From Massilia sp. PAMC28688 (GTDB lineage Bacteria; Pseudomonadota; Gammaproteobacteria; Burkholderiales; Burkholderiaceae_D): a stretch of DNA of 64,000 nt. The notes below the pieces were generated by a model. It was not told the origin of the DNA, searched no databases, and was given only the letters and a program-made list of their open reading frames with translations. This document shows, piece by piece, positions 18,539-26,910 of this stretch (positions within the stretch are counted from its first letter, which is position 1; the number at the start of each line of letters is the position of its first letter). The translations under genes were made by a program, and so were the position numbers. The stretch spans positions 2,170,001 through 2,234,000 of the forward strand of contig NZ_CP080378.1 in assembly GCF_019443445.1 (NCBI RefSeq), written 5' to 3'.

Positions 18539-18714
18539 GTTCGGAATCAAGGAGACTTGCATCTATAAAGGAAGTGAGCTGCGCTGGCCTCAATAGTCCT
18601 CGATCGTTTAGCGATATACAAGTATGACCACTTGCCTCAGTACCGGATCGAGCTTACGTTGGTCTGGCATGAGGCGGGGATACGTGGAACAGGGGGCGAA
18701 GGTACCCACGAAGG

Positions 18715-19320
18715 TCAGTAATCCTTTATTGCCTGAAGACGTGCTCCGCTTAGGCCATCCTGCCGGAAAATTTCGGCAATCGAGTGGTGGCACGCAATCA
18801 TCGCCGTAGTCGTCTGGCCCATCTGGAACATCAAACGCTTCTGCAAAGGAGTTCGCCGTAGCACATCCTCATTCAGGGAGTACGTCATCATTTTGTACAT
18901 GAGTTGGCCCGCAACATTGATCGGTCTCGGAAAGTACGTCGACTCTTTCCGATCCCAACAATCGAAATGCTTGCTGAATGAAACATAGCAATAATCCTCG
19001 TGCCAGGTCCCGCTGTCATCGATGTACACGGCAGGATGCATGTGCAAGTCCGGCAGGTCCAACTTCAGAATTGCGTGCCGGATGGGATCACGCACGATGA
19101 AGTTCGAACCCTCGAATAAAATATCGGCGAGTTCTTCCTTGATCCCCTGTTCTTTGAACTCCGTGCGCCAGCCGTTGCTGAATACCAGCGGGGGCGATGT
19201 CATCGGCTGGGGTCGATACCAATATCTTCGTTCTGCCGTGTTTGTGTCAGGCTCAAGCGATGGCAGGCACTTGTTAGTTTCGTTCTTGCGGATGAAATAG
19301 TATTCGTCGTCAAAATTCAT
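18715..19320 (-). CDS. Imm11/DUF1629-like immunity protein (copy 2, most diverged)
   Basis: 201 residues. The start MNFDDEYYFIRKNE at 19320 has an AGGAC ribosome site six bases upstream and sets the family start. The same blocks as in the other copies follow (PPLVFSNGW, KEELADILFEGSNFIVRD, LPDLHMHPAVYIDD, HEDYCYVSF, CWDRKES), with less identity than copies 1, 3 and 4 share with each other. The C-terminus (LQAIKDY) keeps the terminal D-Y shared by all copies. About 150 bp of non-coding sequence separates it from copy 1, including a short remnant of another copy's 3' end (18590-18605). Confidence 0.65.
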   Translation of the reverse strand: MNFDDEYYFIRKNETNKCLPSLEPDTNTAERRYWYRPQPMTSPPLVFSNGWRTEFKEQGIKEELADILFEGSNFIVRDPIRHAILKLDLPDLHMHPAVYIDDSGTWHEDYCYVSFSKHFDCWDRKESTYFPRPINVAGQLMYKMMTYSLNEDVLRRTPLQKRLMFQMGQTTTAMIACHHSIAEIFRQDGLSGARLQAIKDY

Positions 19321-19501
19321 ATTAGTGTCCTGGTCGTAGCCGATACGGGGAACGGTGGCGTGCTGACGGACAATGATCGCGCATTACTGAAGTTGTGCGT
19401 TCGAAAAAAGAATGGCCATGCATGCGGTTCAATTTTTGGTGTTCGCAGCGTCAAACAGAGCATTGGCTCGCTACCACCTGGCCCCAAATCGCCGGACAAA
19501 T

Positions 19502-20092
19502 TCAATAATCCTCGATCATATCGAGTAACACGCCGTCATGCCTGAAATGCTCGAAGAGCGAGCAGTGACAGACCACAAGTCCATCAGCGGTCCCGCCCAT
19601 CCGGAACAGGCGTCGCTCATGCAGAGCAATTGCGTCAAGGACTGTGGCGTCAAGAGAGCAGGTGAGGACCGTGAATTTTCCGTCGAGCTTGCGCGGCGGT
19701 GTTAGGGTCGACTTAGCGTGGTCCACGCAATTGATGTGTCGCAGAATTGTGACGTACCAGTAGTCTTCATGCCGGCCACCGCCGCCGTCAATGTAAACCG
19801 CGGGTTGGAAGTGTACGCCAGGTAGTTCGAGAGGCATCAGTGCCTCGCGGATGGCATCTCTGACGATGAAGGTCGCGCCTTCGAACAGGACGTCAGACAT
19901 CTTTTCCTTGATTCCGCGCCTGGCATATAAGGCCTCATGACCATTCCTGAAAATCAGGGGTGAATAACCCGTCGCCAAGGAATCGGTCTGTTCGAACCGG
20001 GCTGACGAAATGCTGTCCAGTTTTAGGAAGGGGAACCCTTCGGCATCATCGTCTTTGCTAATGAAGGCGTAGTCGCTGTTGTACTTTGTCAT
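19502..20092 (-). CDS. Imm11/DUF1629-like immunity protein (copy 3)
   Basis: 196 residues from MTKYNSDYAF; an upstream ATG at 20161 would add 23 residues unlike the paralogues, but cannot be excluded because it lies only 8 bp after the stop of copy 4. Conserved blocks: SPLIFRNGH, KEKMSDVLFEGATFIVRD, LPGVHFQPAVYIDG, HEDYWYVTI, INCVDHAKS, and the end MIEDY. Copies 3 and 4 are probably co-transcribed. The many surface substitutions between copies suit specificity toward different toxins, which is inference. No matching toxin gene is adjacent. Confidence 0.65.
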   Translation of the reverse strand: MTKYNSDYAFISKDDDAEGFPFLKLDSISSARFEQTDSLATGYSPLIFRNGHEALYARRGIKEKMSDVLFEGATFIVRDAIREALMPLELPGVHFQPAVYIDGGGGRHEDYWYVTILRHINCVDHAKSTLTPPRKLDGKFTVLTCSLDATVLDAIALHERRLFRMGGTADGLVVCHCSLFEHFRHDGVLLDMIEDY

Positions 20093-20169
20093 CTCAAAAA
20101 AATGGGCCACGTTGGTCGGCGAGTATTCATGTAAATCCTCAGATCGCATGGCCGCCGCCATCTGCTGGG

Positions 20170-20760
20170 TTAATAATCATCGATCATGGTGATCTTCAAG
20201 CCATCGCCTTTGAAGAGCTTGAAGAGGGAATGATGACACACCACCATTCCCGTATCTGTGCCGCCGATGCGGAACAACAAGCGCTCCTGCAACGGAATCG
20301 CGTCCAGGACCTTCTCATCCAATGAATACTTCACCATGGTCAGGTCGTCGTCATTTTCGTCGGCTGGCATAAAGTGTGACTTGGCGCGGTCCACGCATGA
20401 AATATGGTCATCGAACGCGACATACCAGTAATCCTCGTGCCACTGGCCAGTGGCGTCAACGTACACGGCCGGATGAATGTTAATAGTGGGAAGCTCGAGC
20501 GGTAACAGCGCCATGCGGATGTGGTCTCCGACAATGAAGGTGGCGCCATCGAATAGCACGCTGGCCTCTTTTTCCTGAATGCCGTTTTTTGCAAAGTGTT
20601 CTGCGTGACCATTGCTAAAAATAAGTGGCGCAGAGCCCCTCGCCAACGGCTTGTGCTGGTAACGCCGGTCCGCCGTATTCGTATCCGGCTTCAAGGTCGG
20701 GTAGCCTTCCACATCATTATTTTTTGTGAGGAAGCCGTAGTCTTTGTTGTATTTCGTCAT
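20170..20760 (-). CDS. Imm11/DUF1629-like immunity protein (copy 4, first in the array)
   Basis: 196 residues from MTKYNKDYGF (an alternative ATG at 20802 adds 14). Blocks: APLIFSNGH, KEASVLFDGATFIVGD, LPTINIHPAVYVDA, HEDYWYVAFDDHISCVDRAKS, MIDDY. It is closest to copy 1 by eye, with which it shares PLxAGSAPLIFSNG-like and LPTINxHPAVY text. It heads the minus-strand array. The ~500 bp between it and the plus-strand gene at 21278 hold no convincing gene, so the array promoter should lie just upstream of 20802. Confidence 0.65.
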   Translation of the reverse strand: MTKYNKDYGFLTKNNDVEGYPTLKPDTNTADRRYQHKPLARGSAPLIFSNGHAEHFAKNGIQEKEASVLFDGATFIVGDHIRMALLPLELPTINIHPAVYVDATGQWHEDYWYVAFDDHISCVDRAKSHFMPADENDDDLTMVKYSLDEKVLDAIPLQERLLFRIGGTDTGMVVCHHSLFKLFKGDGLKITMIDDY

Positions 20761-21277
20761 GTCAGCGTCGAGGCGTAAGGAGATAGGAGCCAAGTGATAC
20801 ATCCTGCATGTCCCGTTATTGGATTGGCGCCATTCTTACCTCATGCCCTTTCAATTTTCGGATGGCTGCAACCATGGTCGTCACAGGCGGTGATGCACCG
20901 GTTTTCATCAGCCTCTTCGTGGTCGTGGCCGCAGGCTCCTTACAGTGTACTAGTCTAGACACGAGGTTCTGCAGTTTATAAATGTCTTGGCCGAGCCCCT
21001 CGAGCGTGCGGTCAACAGTAATATCGCAAAGGAACACGCTGCGCTTGCCACAAGCACGATGTGACGCCTCCACGCCCTGCACCAAACCCTGCCCCTAATG
21101 CCACCGGTCGGTCATCTTTGTCTGCAGAGGCCGCTCCCTATTTGGCGGGTGCATCAATCGTTTCTTTGAAGCATACTTGATGCGCCGTCATGCTCACATC
21201 TCCTTACAAACTGCGCTGACCCATTTTACAAAAGGCGCTAAGCTCTAGGGTCGGGAACTTTGAAGTAGGTAGCACAT

Positions 21278-22426
21278 ATGAAGACGCAATTGCTTGAAGA
21301 CATCGGCCAGAGCGCTACATTGTCGCTAGTGCCGGCCAAGAAGGAGGGGGCATCCCCTCCGCCTGTGGCGGAAGATGCACTGGCACCGCAGGCCTCCCAG
21401 GCTACTTCGCCACGCGCGGCCTTCGGAGTCTGGCGACAGAAGGCGGTAGTTGACGCTGTGGTGGTCGACGCGGCCAATCAGCCAGACCAACAAGCGCTGC
21501 ACCAAGACCTCGATAGCGTCTTTGAGGAAATCGCCGCCCTGGAAGCGCAGTATGTCCCACCTAGCCCTCACCAAGAGCCAGTGACCACGGCGCTTGCGCC
21601 GCCACCTGCCATCACTGCGCCCGAATCGCTTCACGTGCCTGCAACACCGGAGCCAGCCCTGGACACATTTTGGACGCAAAACCCTAACGACCGCCCTGAC
21701 CCATTATTTGATTTCACGCCACCCGCGCCGGGATCGTCACCAGTGGACCCGTTCACACCTGCGCCTGCCGCGATGAAAGCATCGCAGCAGCGCTATCTCG
21801 TTTGGGGCGCGCTGGCGCTGTCGGCAGTCCTGTTTATCCAGGGTGGACGGTGGATTTACGATCAGCGGGGTGGCGGGGATGTAGCCCTCGCCGCAATCGC
21901 GGCGAAAGAAGAGCCGCAAGTCGATAAAGCCGCACAGCGGCGTGTGCTGGCTGCCAAGGAATTTACGCTCAAGCCCAATGGCGACGTATCGGTTGCGCCA
22001 TCCAAGCCGGCATCATCCGCGCGCCCGGTCGCCAGTACGGCAGCTACACCACCGCTGGTGCTGCTGGAATCTGCGTTTTCTCCAGCGCCTGCGGCCGAGT
22101 CATCAGGCAAAGTGGAAACTGGGGCCGCCAATCGTCAGGCCGCCACAACCAATCGGCCCGTAGCAGAAAAACATTCTTCCCGCTCTCGCGAAACCTCGCG
22201 TGGACAATCGAGCACCGCAGCCAGTTCGGCAGGTTCGCGGGATGAGCGCGTAACTAACTCACAACTAGCAAGCGCGTCGGCTAAGGAGCCAGAAAGTCCA
22301 GCAAAGCGAGGCGGTCTATCTGCGGCAACACTGAAGGCCTGCCGAGAACATGGTTACCACGCAGCGCAGTGCGTTAAGCGGGCATGCACCATGACCAAGT
22401 ACGGCTTCGTCTGCAGAGGCCGGTGA
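21278..22426 (+). CDS. hypothetical single-pass membrane protein with Cys-containing C-terminus
   Basis: 382 residues. I do not recognise a named family. A Pro/Ala-rich, poorly structured cytoplasmic N-terminal half (~20-170) is followed by one membrane helix (LVWGALALSAVLFIQGG, ~174-190) and a low-complexity Ser/Ala/Pro stretch. A compact C-terminal motif comes last (ACREHGYHAAQCVKRACTM, then KYGFVCRGR) with four Cys that could form two disulfides outside the membrane. The topology would put the Cys motif in the periplasm. It lies between the immunity array and vgrG module 2. A 14-bp copy of its 3' coding end recurs at 21120-21133. The reading frame is convincing; the function is unknown. 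Confidence 0.6.
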   Translation: MKTQLLEDIGQSATLSLVPAKKEGASPPPVAEDALAPQASQATSPRAAFGVWRQKAVVDAVVVDAANQPDQQALHQDLDSVFEEIAALEAQYVPPSPHQEPVTTALAPPPAITAPESLHVPATPEPALDTFWTQNPNDRPDPLFDFTPPAPGSSPVDPFTPAPAAMKASQQRYLVWGALALSAVLFIQGGRWIYDQRGGGDVALAAIAAKEEPQVDKAAQRRVLAAKEFTLKPNGDVSVAPSKPASSARPVASTAATPPLVLLESAFSPAPAAESSGKVETGAANRQAATTNRPVAEKHSSRSRETSRGQSSTAASSAGSRDERVTNSQLASASAKEPESPAKRGGLSAATLKACREHGYHAAQCVKRACTMTKYGFVCRGR

Positions 22427-22549
22427 CGAGTATTTTTTTTCTCACCCTCGCGGCTTTTCAAGCGAATGATGTTGGCATTTGTGCTGATCAGTTCTTTTGG
22501 CAATACGCCGCCATCAGAAGTCACCCAAAAATCGGATCGTGGGAGCGAT

Positions 22550-23035
22550 TCAGTCAGGGTACGCTTCGATTTTGGCGCGGGTTGCTGGCCATGCTTCCAT
22601 GAAGTTGTTACGCGCGAAGTCTGGGTCTTGTCGTGCTAATTCGGCTACCAGTCTGTCAATCGCCGGGATGAATATGCTTGTGCGGCCGACCACGGACTTG
22701 CTAACAAGGGACATGATGAGGTCGACGTCAGAACTGGAATCATATGGCGTTTTCAAACCGGCGTGCCTGGACAATTCGTCTTTATACCAGAGAGACATGA
22801 GGCCCAAGACCACCCCACCAATATCGCGCGAGGCCTGGTCGAACCCAGCCGCATCGAGGTTTGACAGATTCATATCCACTTCCATCGGATCATTGAACGG
22901 ATCCTTGACGTGCTGGAATACCAAAGCTGAACGGCTTGGCTCCACGAATATCTTCAGATAAGGGTGACTCACTTGGCCCTCCATATGGCTATAGGTTCTC
23001 GACGACGAACTTGGCTTGCCCTCTGCATGCGGCAT
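22550..23035 (-). CDS. hypothetical protein, possible immunity or accessory protein
   Basis: 161 residues from the ATG at 23035; a TTG at 23065 and an ATG at about 22984 are alternatives and no ribosome site settles it. I recognise no family. The protein is soluble, with no signal peptide, and mixed alpha/beta in character (SHPYLKIFVEPSRSALVF, then MEVDMNLSNLDAAGFDQAS, then a helical C-terminus). It sits among candidate T6SS immunity genes on the minus strand, just before the XAC2610-like gene. Size and position would suit an immunity protein, but the sequence does not show that directly. Confidence 0.5.
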   Translation of the reverse strand: MPHAEGKPSSSSRTYSHMEGQVSHPYLKIFVEPSRSALVFQHVKDPFNDPMEVDMNLSNLDAAGFDQASRDIGGVVLGLMSLWYKDELSRHAGLKTPYDSSSDVDLIMSLVSKSVVGRTSIFIPAIDRLVAELARQDPDFARNNFMEAWPATRAKIEAYPD

Positions 23036-23178
23036 GACGATCACCAGCGCGCCTCGTCTGGTCAATGAAGCGATTTGTCGTCGACCTCACCGCACCCCGC
23101 GTCATGTGTAGAGGACCTATGCAGTGTAATGGACCGGCGCAGAATCGTTTCGACCTTGGCGCCATGTGGTCCGCCTGA

Positions 23179-23637
23179 TCAGTATCTCTCCTTGCATGAA
23201 CTCACCTCGTTGTGCGCGTAGTATGTGTTTGTGAGCGTGCGTCGCTTCTTGTCTAACCTCACATTGATGAAACTATCGCCGCACTTTGGCGTGAGGGCGG
23301 CAAACCGATTTTTTTGCGGGTCGTACACAAAAATGTACGAGATAAAATACGTCCCTTGCCCATCGTCTATGTGCGACACGGCAAAATCGGTATAGCCATC
23401 AAAGTTGTAGTCAGCGGCATCAATTCGGAGCCTTTTCTCGGTATCAACAATAAGCCTTTCCGCGCTTGTCTCCCTCCCCTTTGTAACTTCGTAATCGACC
23501 CGCGTCCCACGAACAGTGACTTTGGCGTCGATCCCTCTCTTTGGGGAAAACGACAACGGGACTGATCTCGTTTCCGCACAAGCAGCGCTCGATGCCAAGA
23601 GGCAGGCAACAGTCAATGAAGTAAATCGTTTCCGCAT
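23179..23637 (-). CDS. XAC2610-like exported protein, candidate inhibitor of the lysozyme effector
   Basis: 152 residues. The signal peptide ends near SSAACAET (~21). The mature part is beta-rich, with a calcium-loop-like DYNFDGYTD (76-84) and then YFISYIFVYDPQKNRF, the pattern of XAC2610-related proteins. In Xanthomonas citri, XAC2610 is the periplasmic inhibitor of a secreted lysozyme-like effector. Here the gene lies just upstream of and divergent from a vgrG whose next gene encodes a GH24 lysozyme effector, so it is the best candidate for that toxin's periplasmic antidote. Family membership is moderately sure; the pairing is inference. A Cys pair (C119, C148) may form a disulfide. Confidence 0.65.
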   Translation of the reverse strand: MRKRFTSLTVACLLASSAACAETRSVPLSFSPKRGIDAKVTVRGTRVDYEVTKGRETSAERLIVDTEKRLRIDAADYNFDGYTDFAVSHIDDGQGTYFISYIFVYDPQKNRFAALTPKCGDSFINVRLDKKRRTLTNTYYAHNEVSSCKERY

Positions 23638-23839
23638 GTTGACGATTTCCGTGTTAACTGTTGCACCCCGTTGCCTAGCCGATCTATCAAACCAAGGTCA
23701 GGCTGCAGGGCAGCAATACTCAGTGGATAAGCACTAACCAGCAGGGTCGCTATGGCAAAATAGTGAAACGTTGTATAATATGTAATCTTATTCAACAGGT
23801 ATTGTGGCACATTCAGGCCCGCAATCAACCAAGGGCCAG

Positions 23840-26800
23840 ATGCGCTCCACGCTCACAGAACAAATTGTTACCGCGATAGCAGACCTGCACAGCACAACGC
23901 GGCTGTATGCCTTGTCATTCACGGACGACGTTCAGGGCATCACGAAGCCATTATTGGTGGAAGCGTTTTTTGCCACCGATGCGCTACAACATACCGGAGC
24001 GCGCGACATCATCGCGCTATCCACCGATCCTCTCGTCGGTCTGGATGCACTGTTGGGCCGAAGCGCCGAGTTGCATATCAGTCTTGCCGACGGCACGCGC
24101 AGCGTATTTGCCGGTGACATCACCGGCGCTGCGATGCTGGGCAGTAACGGCAGCTTGACGCGCTATCGCATTCGCCTCTCGCACTGGATCTGGCGGCTCA
24201 GTCGAGTTCGCAACAGCCGCGTTTGGCAAGACAAGACAGTTGCCCAGATCATCGACGATGTATTCAACGCCTATAGCCCGGTCGCCAAATGGCGCTGGAG
24301 CGATGAAGCCGGACCATTCATCGAACAAGCCGTGCCACGTAGCTATTGCTGCCAGTACCGCGAAACCGACCTGGACTTTGTTCAGCGTCTGCTGGCAGAA
24401 GAAGGACTGGCATGGCGTTACGAGCAGAGCGAAGAGGGTCCTATGGCAGTGCTGTTTGCTGACAGCACGCAGCTGAGCGCCGTGCCGGAAGACCCGAGCA
24501 GCAAGGCCGATGGTGGTATCCGCTTCCATAACGCGCGCGCCGGCGAGCAGCAGGATACCGTGCAAGCGCTACAGGCGCAGTTTGGCATCGGCTCCACCCT
24601 GACTACGGTACTGAGCTACGACTACAAATCCAAAAAAGTTATCGCCGCCAGTGCCCCGGCACGCATGCAGAATGGCAGCACGCTGCCAGTACTGGAATCA
24701 TTTGACGTGCCGGGTCAGTACGCCTATGCCGACGCCGACCAGGCCAAGCGCTATGCCGACCTGCACATGGAAGGGATTGAATCGCGGCGTCAGCTGTGGC
24801 GCGGACGCTCTACGGTGCGCACGCTGCGCGCCGGCACCCGCCTGACAATCACTGGCGCTCCACTGCAGCATCTGGGCGAGGCGCCCGCTTTTACGGTGGT
24901 ACGCGTGATCAGCGTGGGCGTGAACAATTTGCCCGCGCCCGCCGCGCAAGGCCTGGCCGAGCTGTTCGGTCCCATTCCCGAGCTGCTGGCTGAAATGGTC
25001 AAACCTGAGGCGCCGGAAGACTTCGCCCTGGTGATTGCGCAGGCGCGCAGCGCCGGTTACGCCAACTGCTTTGAAGCCATCTTGGCCGCCGTGCCCTGGC
25101 GCCCGCTCCTGGCTGGCAGCGATGGACGCGCTCACCCCCGCCCAACAGCGCGCGGCTCGCAAAGCGCAATTGTCGTGGGTGCAAGCGGCAACGACCAGCC
25201 CAGCGGCGCAGACGAACTGTACTGCGACCGCCTGGGCCGAGTACGCATCCGCTTCCACTGGCAGGACAGCGCGGACGCCACCTGCTGGGTGCGCGTGGCG
25301 CAGCGTTCGGCCGGGGGCGGGATGGGCAGCCAGTTCCTGCCGCGCATCGGTCAGGAAGTGCTGGTGCAGTTCCTGGAGAATGACATCGACCGGCCCGTGA
25401 TTGTTGGCGCTCTGTACAACGGCCAGGGCGAGGGCGGTGTAGCCCCTACGCCGGGCGGCCAGGCTGGGGGCGGGAATGACACGACGTGCTTCGCGCCGGC
25501 CAATGACAGCGCGCCTTCCGCGCAGGGCAATATCTCCGGCGGCAATAGTCCGCTGTGGCATGGCGCCTCAAGCGACACCCAGGGACACCGCAACGGCGCA
25601 GCCCAGTGGGGCGTGCGCAGCAAGGAGTTTGGCGGTTCGGGCTACAACCAACTGCTGTTCGACGATACCGATGCGCAGGGACGCATCCAGCTCAAGAGCA
25701 GCCATGCGGGCAGCGAGCTCAATCTAGGGCATCTGATTCACACGGCCGACAACTACCGCGGCAGTTTCCGCGGGCTGGGTGCCGAGCTGCGTACCGATGC
25801 CTACGGCGCCGTGCGCGCGGGCGGCGGCCTTTTGATCAGCAGCTACAAGACCAGCCACAGCGCGGCGCAGCGCGATCCGGCTGGTGACAACGCGCCGGCC
25901 ATTGCCATGCTCAAGCAGGCGACGACGATTGCCGAAACATTCAGCAAAGCCGCAGAGACGCACAAGACGGTCGCGCTGGCCGCGCACACGGGGGCGATTG
26001 GCGCGAGTGAAAGCGTGATTGATAAAAAGAGCGCGCCGGTCAAGGCACTGATGACGGCCGTGTCGGGCATGGTAGGCAGCGATTCGCTGTCGAATGCCCA
26101 GGCAGACGCGCAGGCCAAGGAAACGTCGCCGACAGAGGGCAAGCTGCCGCACGCCACTGATCCCATTATCGCCATTGCAGCGCAGGCGAGTCTGGGCATG
26201 AGCGCCGGGCAGAGCGTGCAGTTAGCTAACGGCGAAACGATCGCCCTCATGAGCGGCAAGGACATGCAGTACAACACAGGCGGCCAGATGCGCGTGCATA
26301 CCGGACAGGCCATCGGCGCGCTGGGCGGGGCCATGAACCCGGGGCAGGACAATATTGGGCTGCAGTTGATTGCAGCTAAGGACAACATTGATGTTCAGGC
26401 GCAAAGCGACGCGCTGACTGTGCAGTCCCGTGATGAGATCAACGTCATGAGTGCTAACGGCCATATTGACTGGGCGGCGGCCAAGAGCATCAGCATGTCG
26501 ACAGCGGGCGGGGCGAACATCACGATCGAAGGTGGGAATATTGCCGTACAGTGTCCGGGCAGAATCGTTATTCATGCCGGAAAAAAGGTGTTTAGCGGAC
26601 CCGAGAAAACTCAATACAGGATGCCACTGTTGCCAGCGGCTAATCTGCCCACGCCGTTCAGCAACCGGTTCGATGCTCATGATTTATTTATCAATCAGCC
26701 TTTTAATGAGGTCTTTTACAAAGCCCGGCTGCCTAACGAGAGGGTGGTCAGTGGTGGGCTGGATAAGCACGGCCGCACGGACCAAATTTTCGGCAAAGAA

Positions 26801-26881
26801 GGCGACGAGGTAGAACTGTTGATTGGCCAGCCCGGGGTCGGCGAGTGGAATTTGATATGTGATTTTGACGATGATGATTGA
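23840..26881 (+). CDS. vgrG: T6SS tip protein VgrG (TssI), second copy, extended C-terminus
   Basis: 1013 residues from the ATG at 23840 (AAGGG four bases upstream); a GTG at 23804 is possible. The gp27-like region covers ~1-370 (DLDFVQRLLAEEGLAWRYEQ), the gp5 OB fold ~440-545 (LGRVRIRFHWQDS, GGGMGSQFLPRIGQEVLVQF, FLENDIDRPVIVGALYNGQG), and DUF2345 ~650-920. About 75 extra residues follow, from PEKTQYRMPLL, including FNEVFYKARLPNERV and IFGKEGDEVELL, absent from the other VgrG. That tail may dock the next gene's product, whose start is 29 bp away. No DUF4123 adaptor is present in this module. Confidence 0.95.
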   Translation: MRSTLTEQIVTAIADLHSTTRLYALSFTDDVQGITKPLLVEAFFATDALQHTGARDIIALSTDPLVGLDALLGRSAELHISLADGTRSVFAGDITGAAMLGSNGSLTRYRIRLSHWIWRLSRVRNSRVWQDKTVAQIIDDVFNAYSPVAKWRWSDEAGPFIEQAVPRSYCCQYRETDLDFVQRLLAEEGLAWRYEQSEEGPMAVLFADSTQLSAVPEDPSSKADGGIRFHNARAGEQQDTVQALQAQFGIGSTLTTVLSYDYKSKKVIAASAPARMQNGSTLPVLESFDVPGQYAYADADQAKRYADLHMEGIESRRQLWRGRSTVRTLRAGTRLTITGAPLQHLGEAPAFTVVRVISVGVNNLPAPAAQGLAELFGPIPELLAEMVKPEAPEDFALVIAQARSAGYANCFEAILAAVPWRPLLAGSDGRAHPRPTARGSQSAIVVGASGNDQPSGADELYCDRLGRVRIRFHWQDSADATCWVRVAQRSAGGGMGSQFLPRIGQEVLVQFLENDIDRPVIVGALYNGQGEGGVAPTPGGQAGGGNDTTCFAPANDSAPSAQGNISGGNSPLWHGASSDTQGHRNGAAQWGVRSKEFGGSGYNQLLFDDTDAQGRIQLKSSHAGSELNLGHLIHTADNYRGSFRGLGAELRTDAYGAVRAGGGLLISSYKTSHSAAQRDPAGDNAPAIAMLKQATTIAETFSKAAETHKTVALAAHTGAIGASESVIDKKSAPVKALMTAVSGMVGSDSLSNAQADAQAKETSPTEGKLPHATDPIIAIAAQASLGMSAGQSVQLANGETIALMSGKDMQYNTGGQMRVHTGQAIGALGGAMNPGQDNIGLQLIAAKDNIDVQAQSDALTVQSRDEINVMSANGHIDWAAAKSISMSTAGGANITIEGGNIAVQCPGRIVIHAGKKVFSGPEKTQYRMPLLPAANLPTPFSNRFDAHDLFINQPFNEVFYKARLPNERVVSGGLDKHGRTDQIFGKEGDEVELLIGQPGVGEWNLICDFDDDD

Positions 26882-26910
26882 GGTTGTGAAAGCGATTGCG
26901 TTCCGGATGA

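Noticed and set aside
20816..21085. 89-codon open frame on the minus strand upstream of the immunity array
   Set aside because: No ribosome site, family pattern or convincing codon use; may be decayed DNA.
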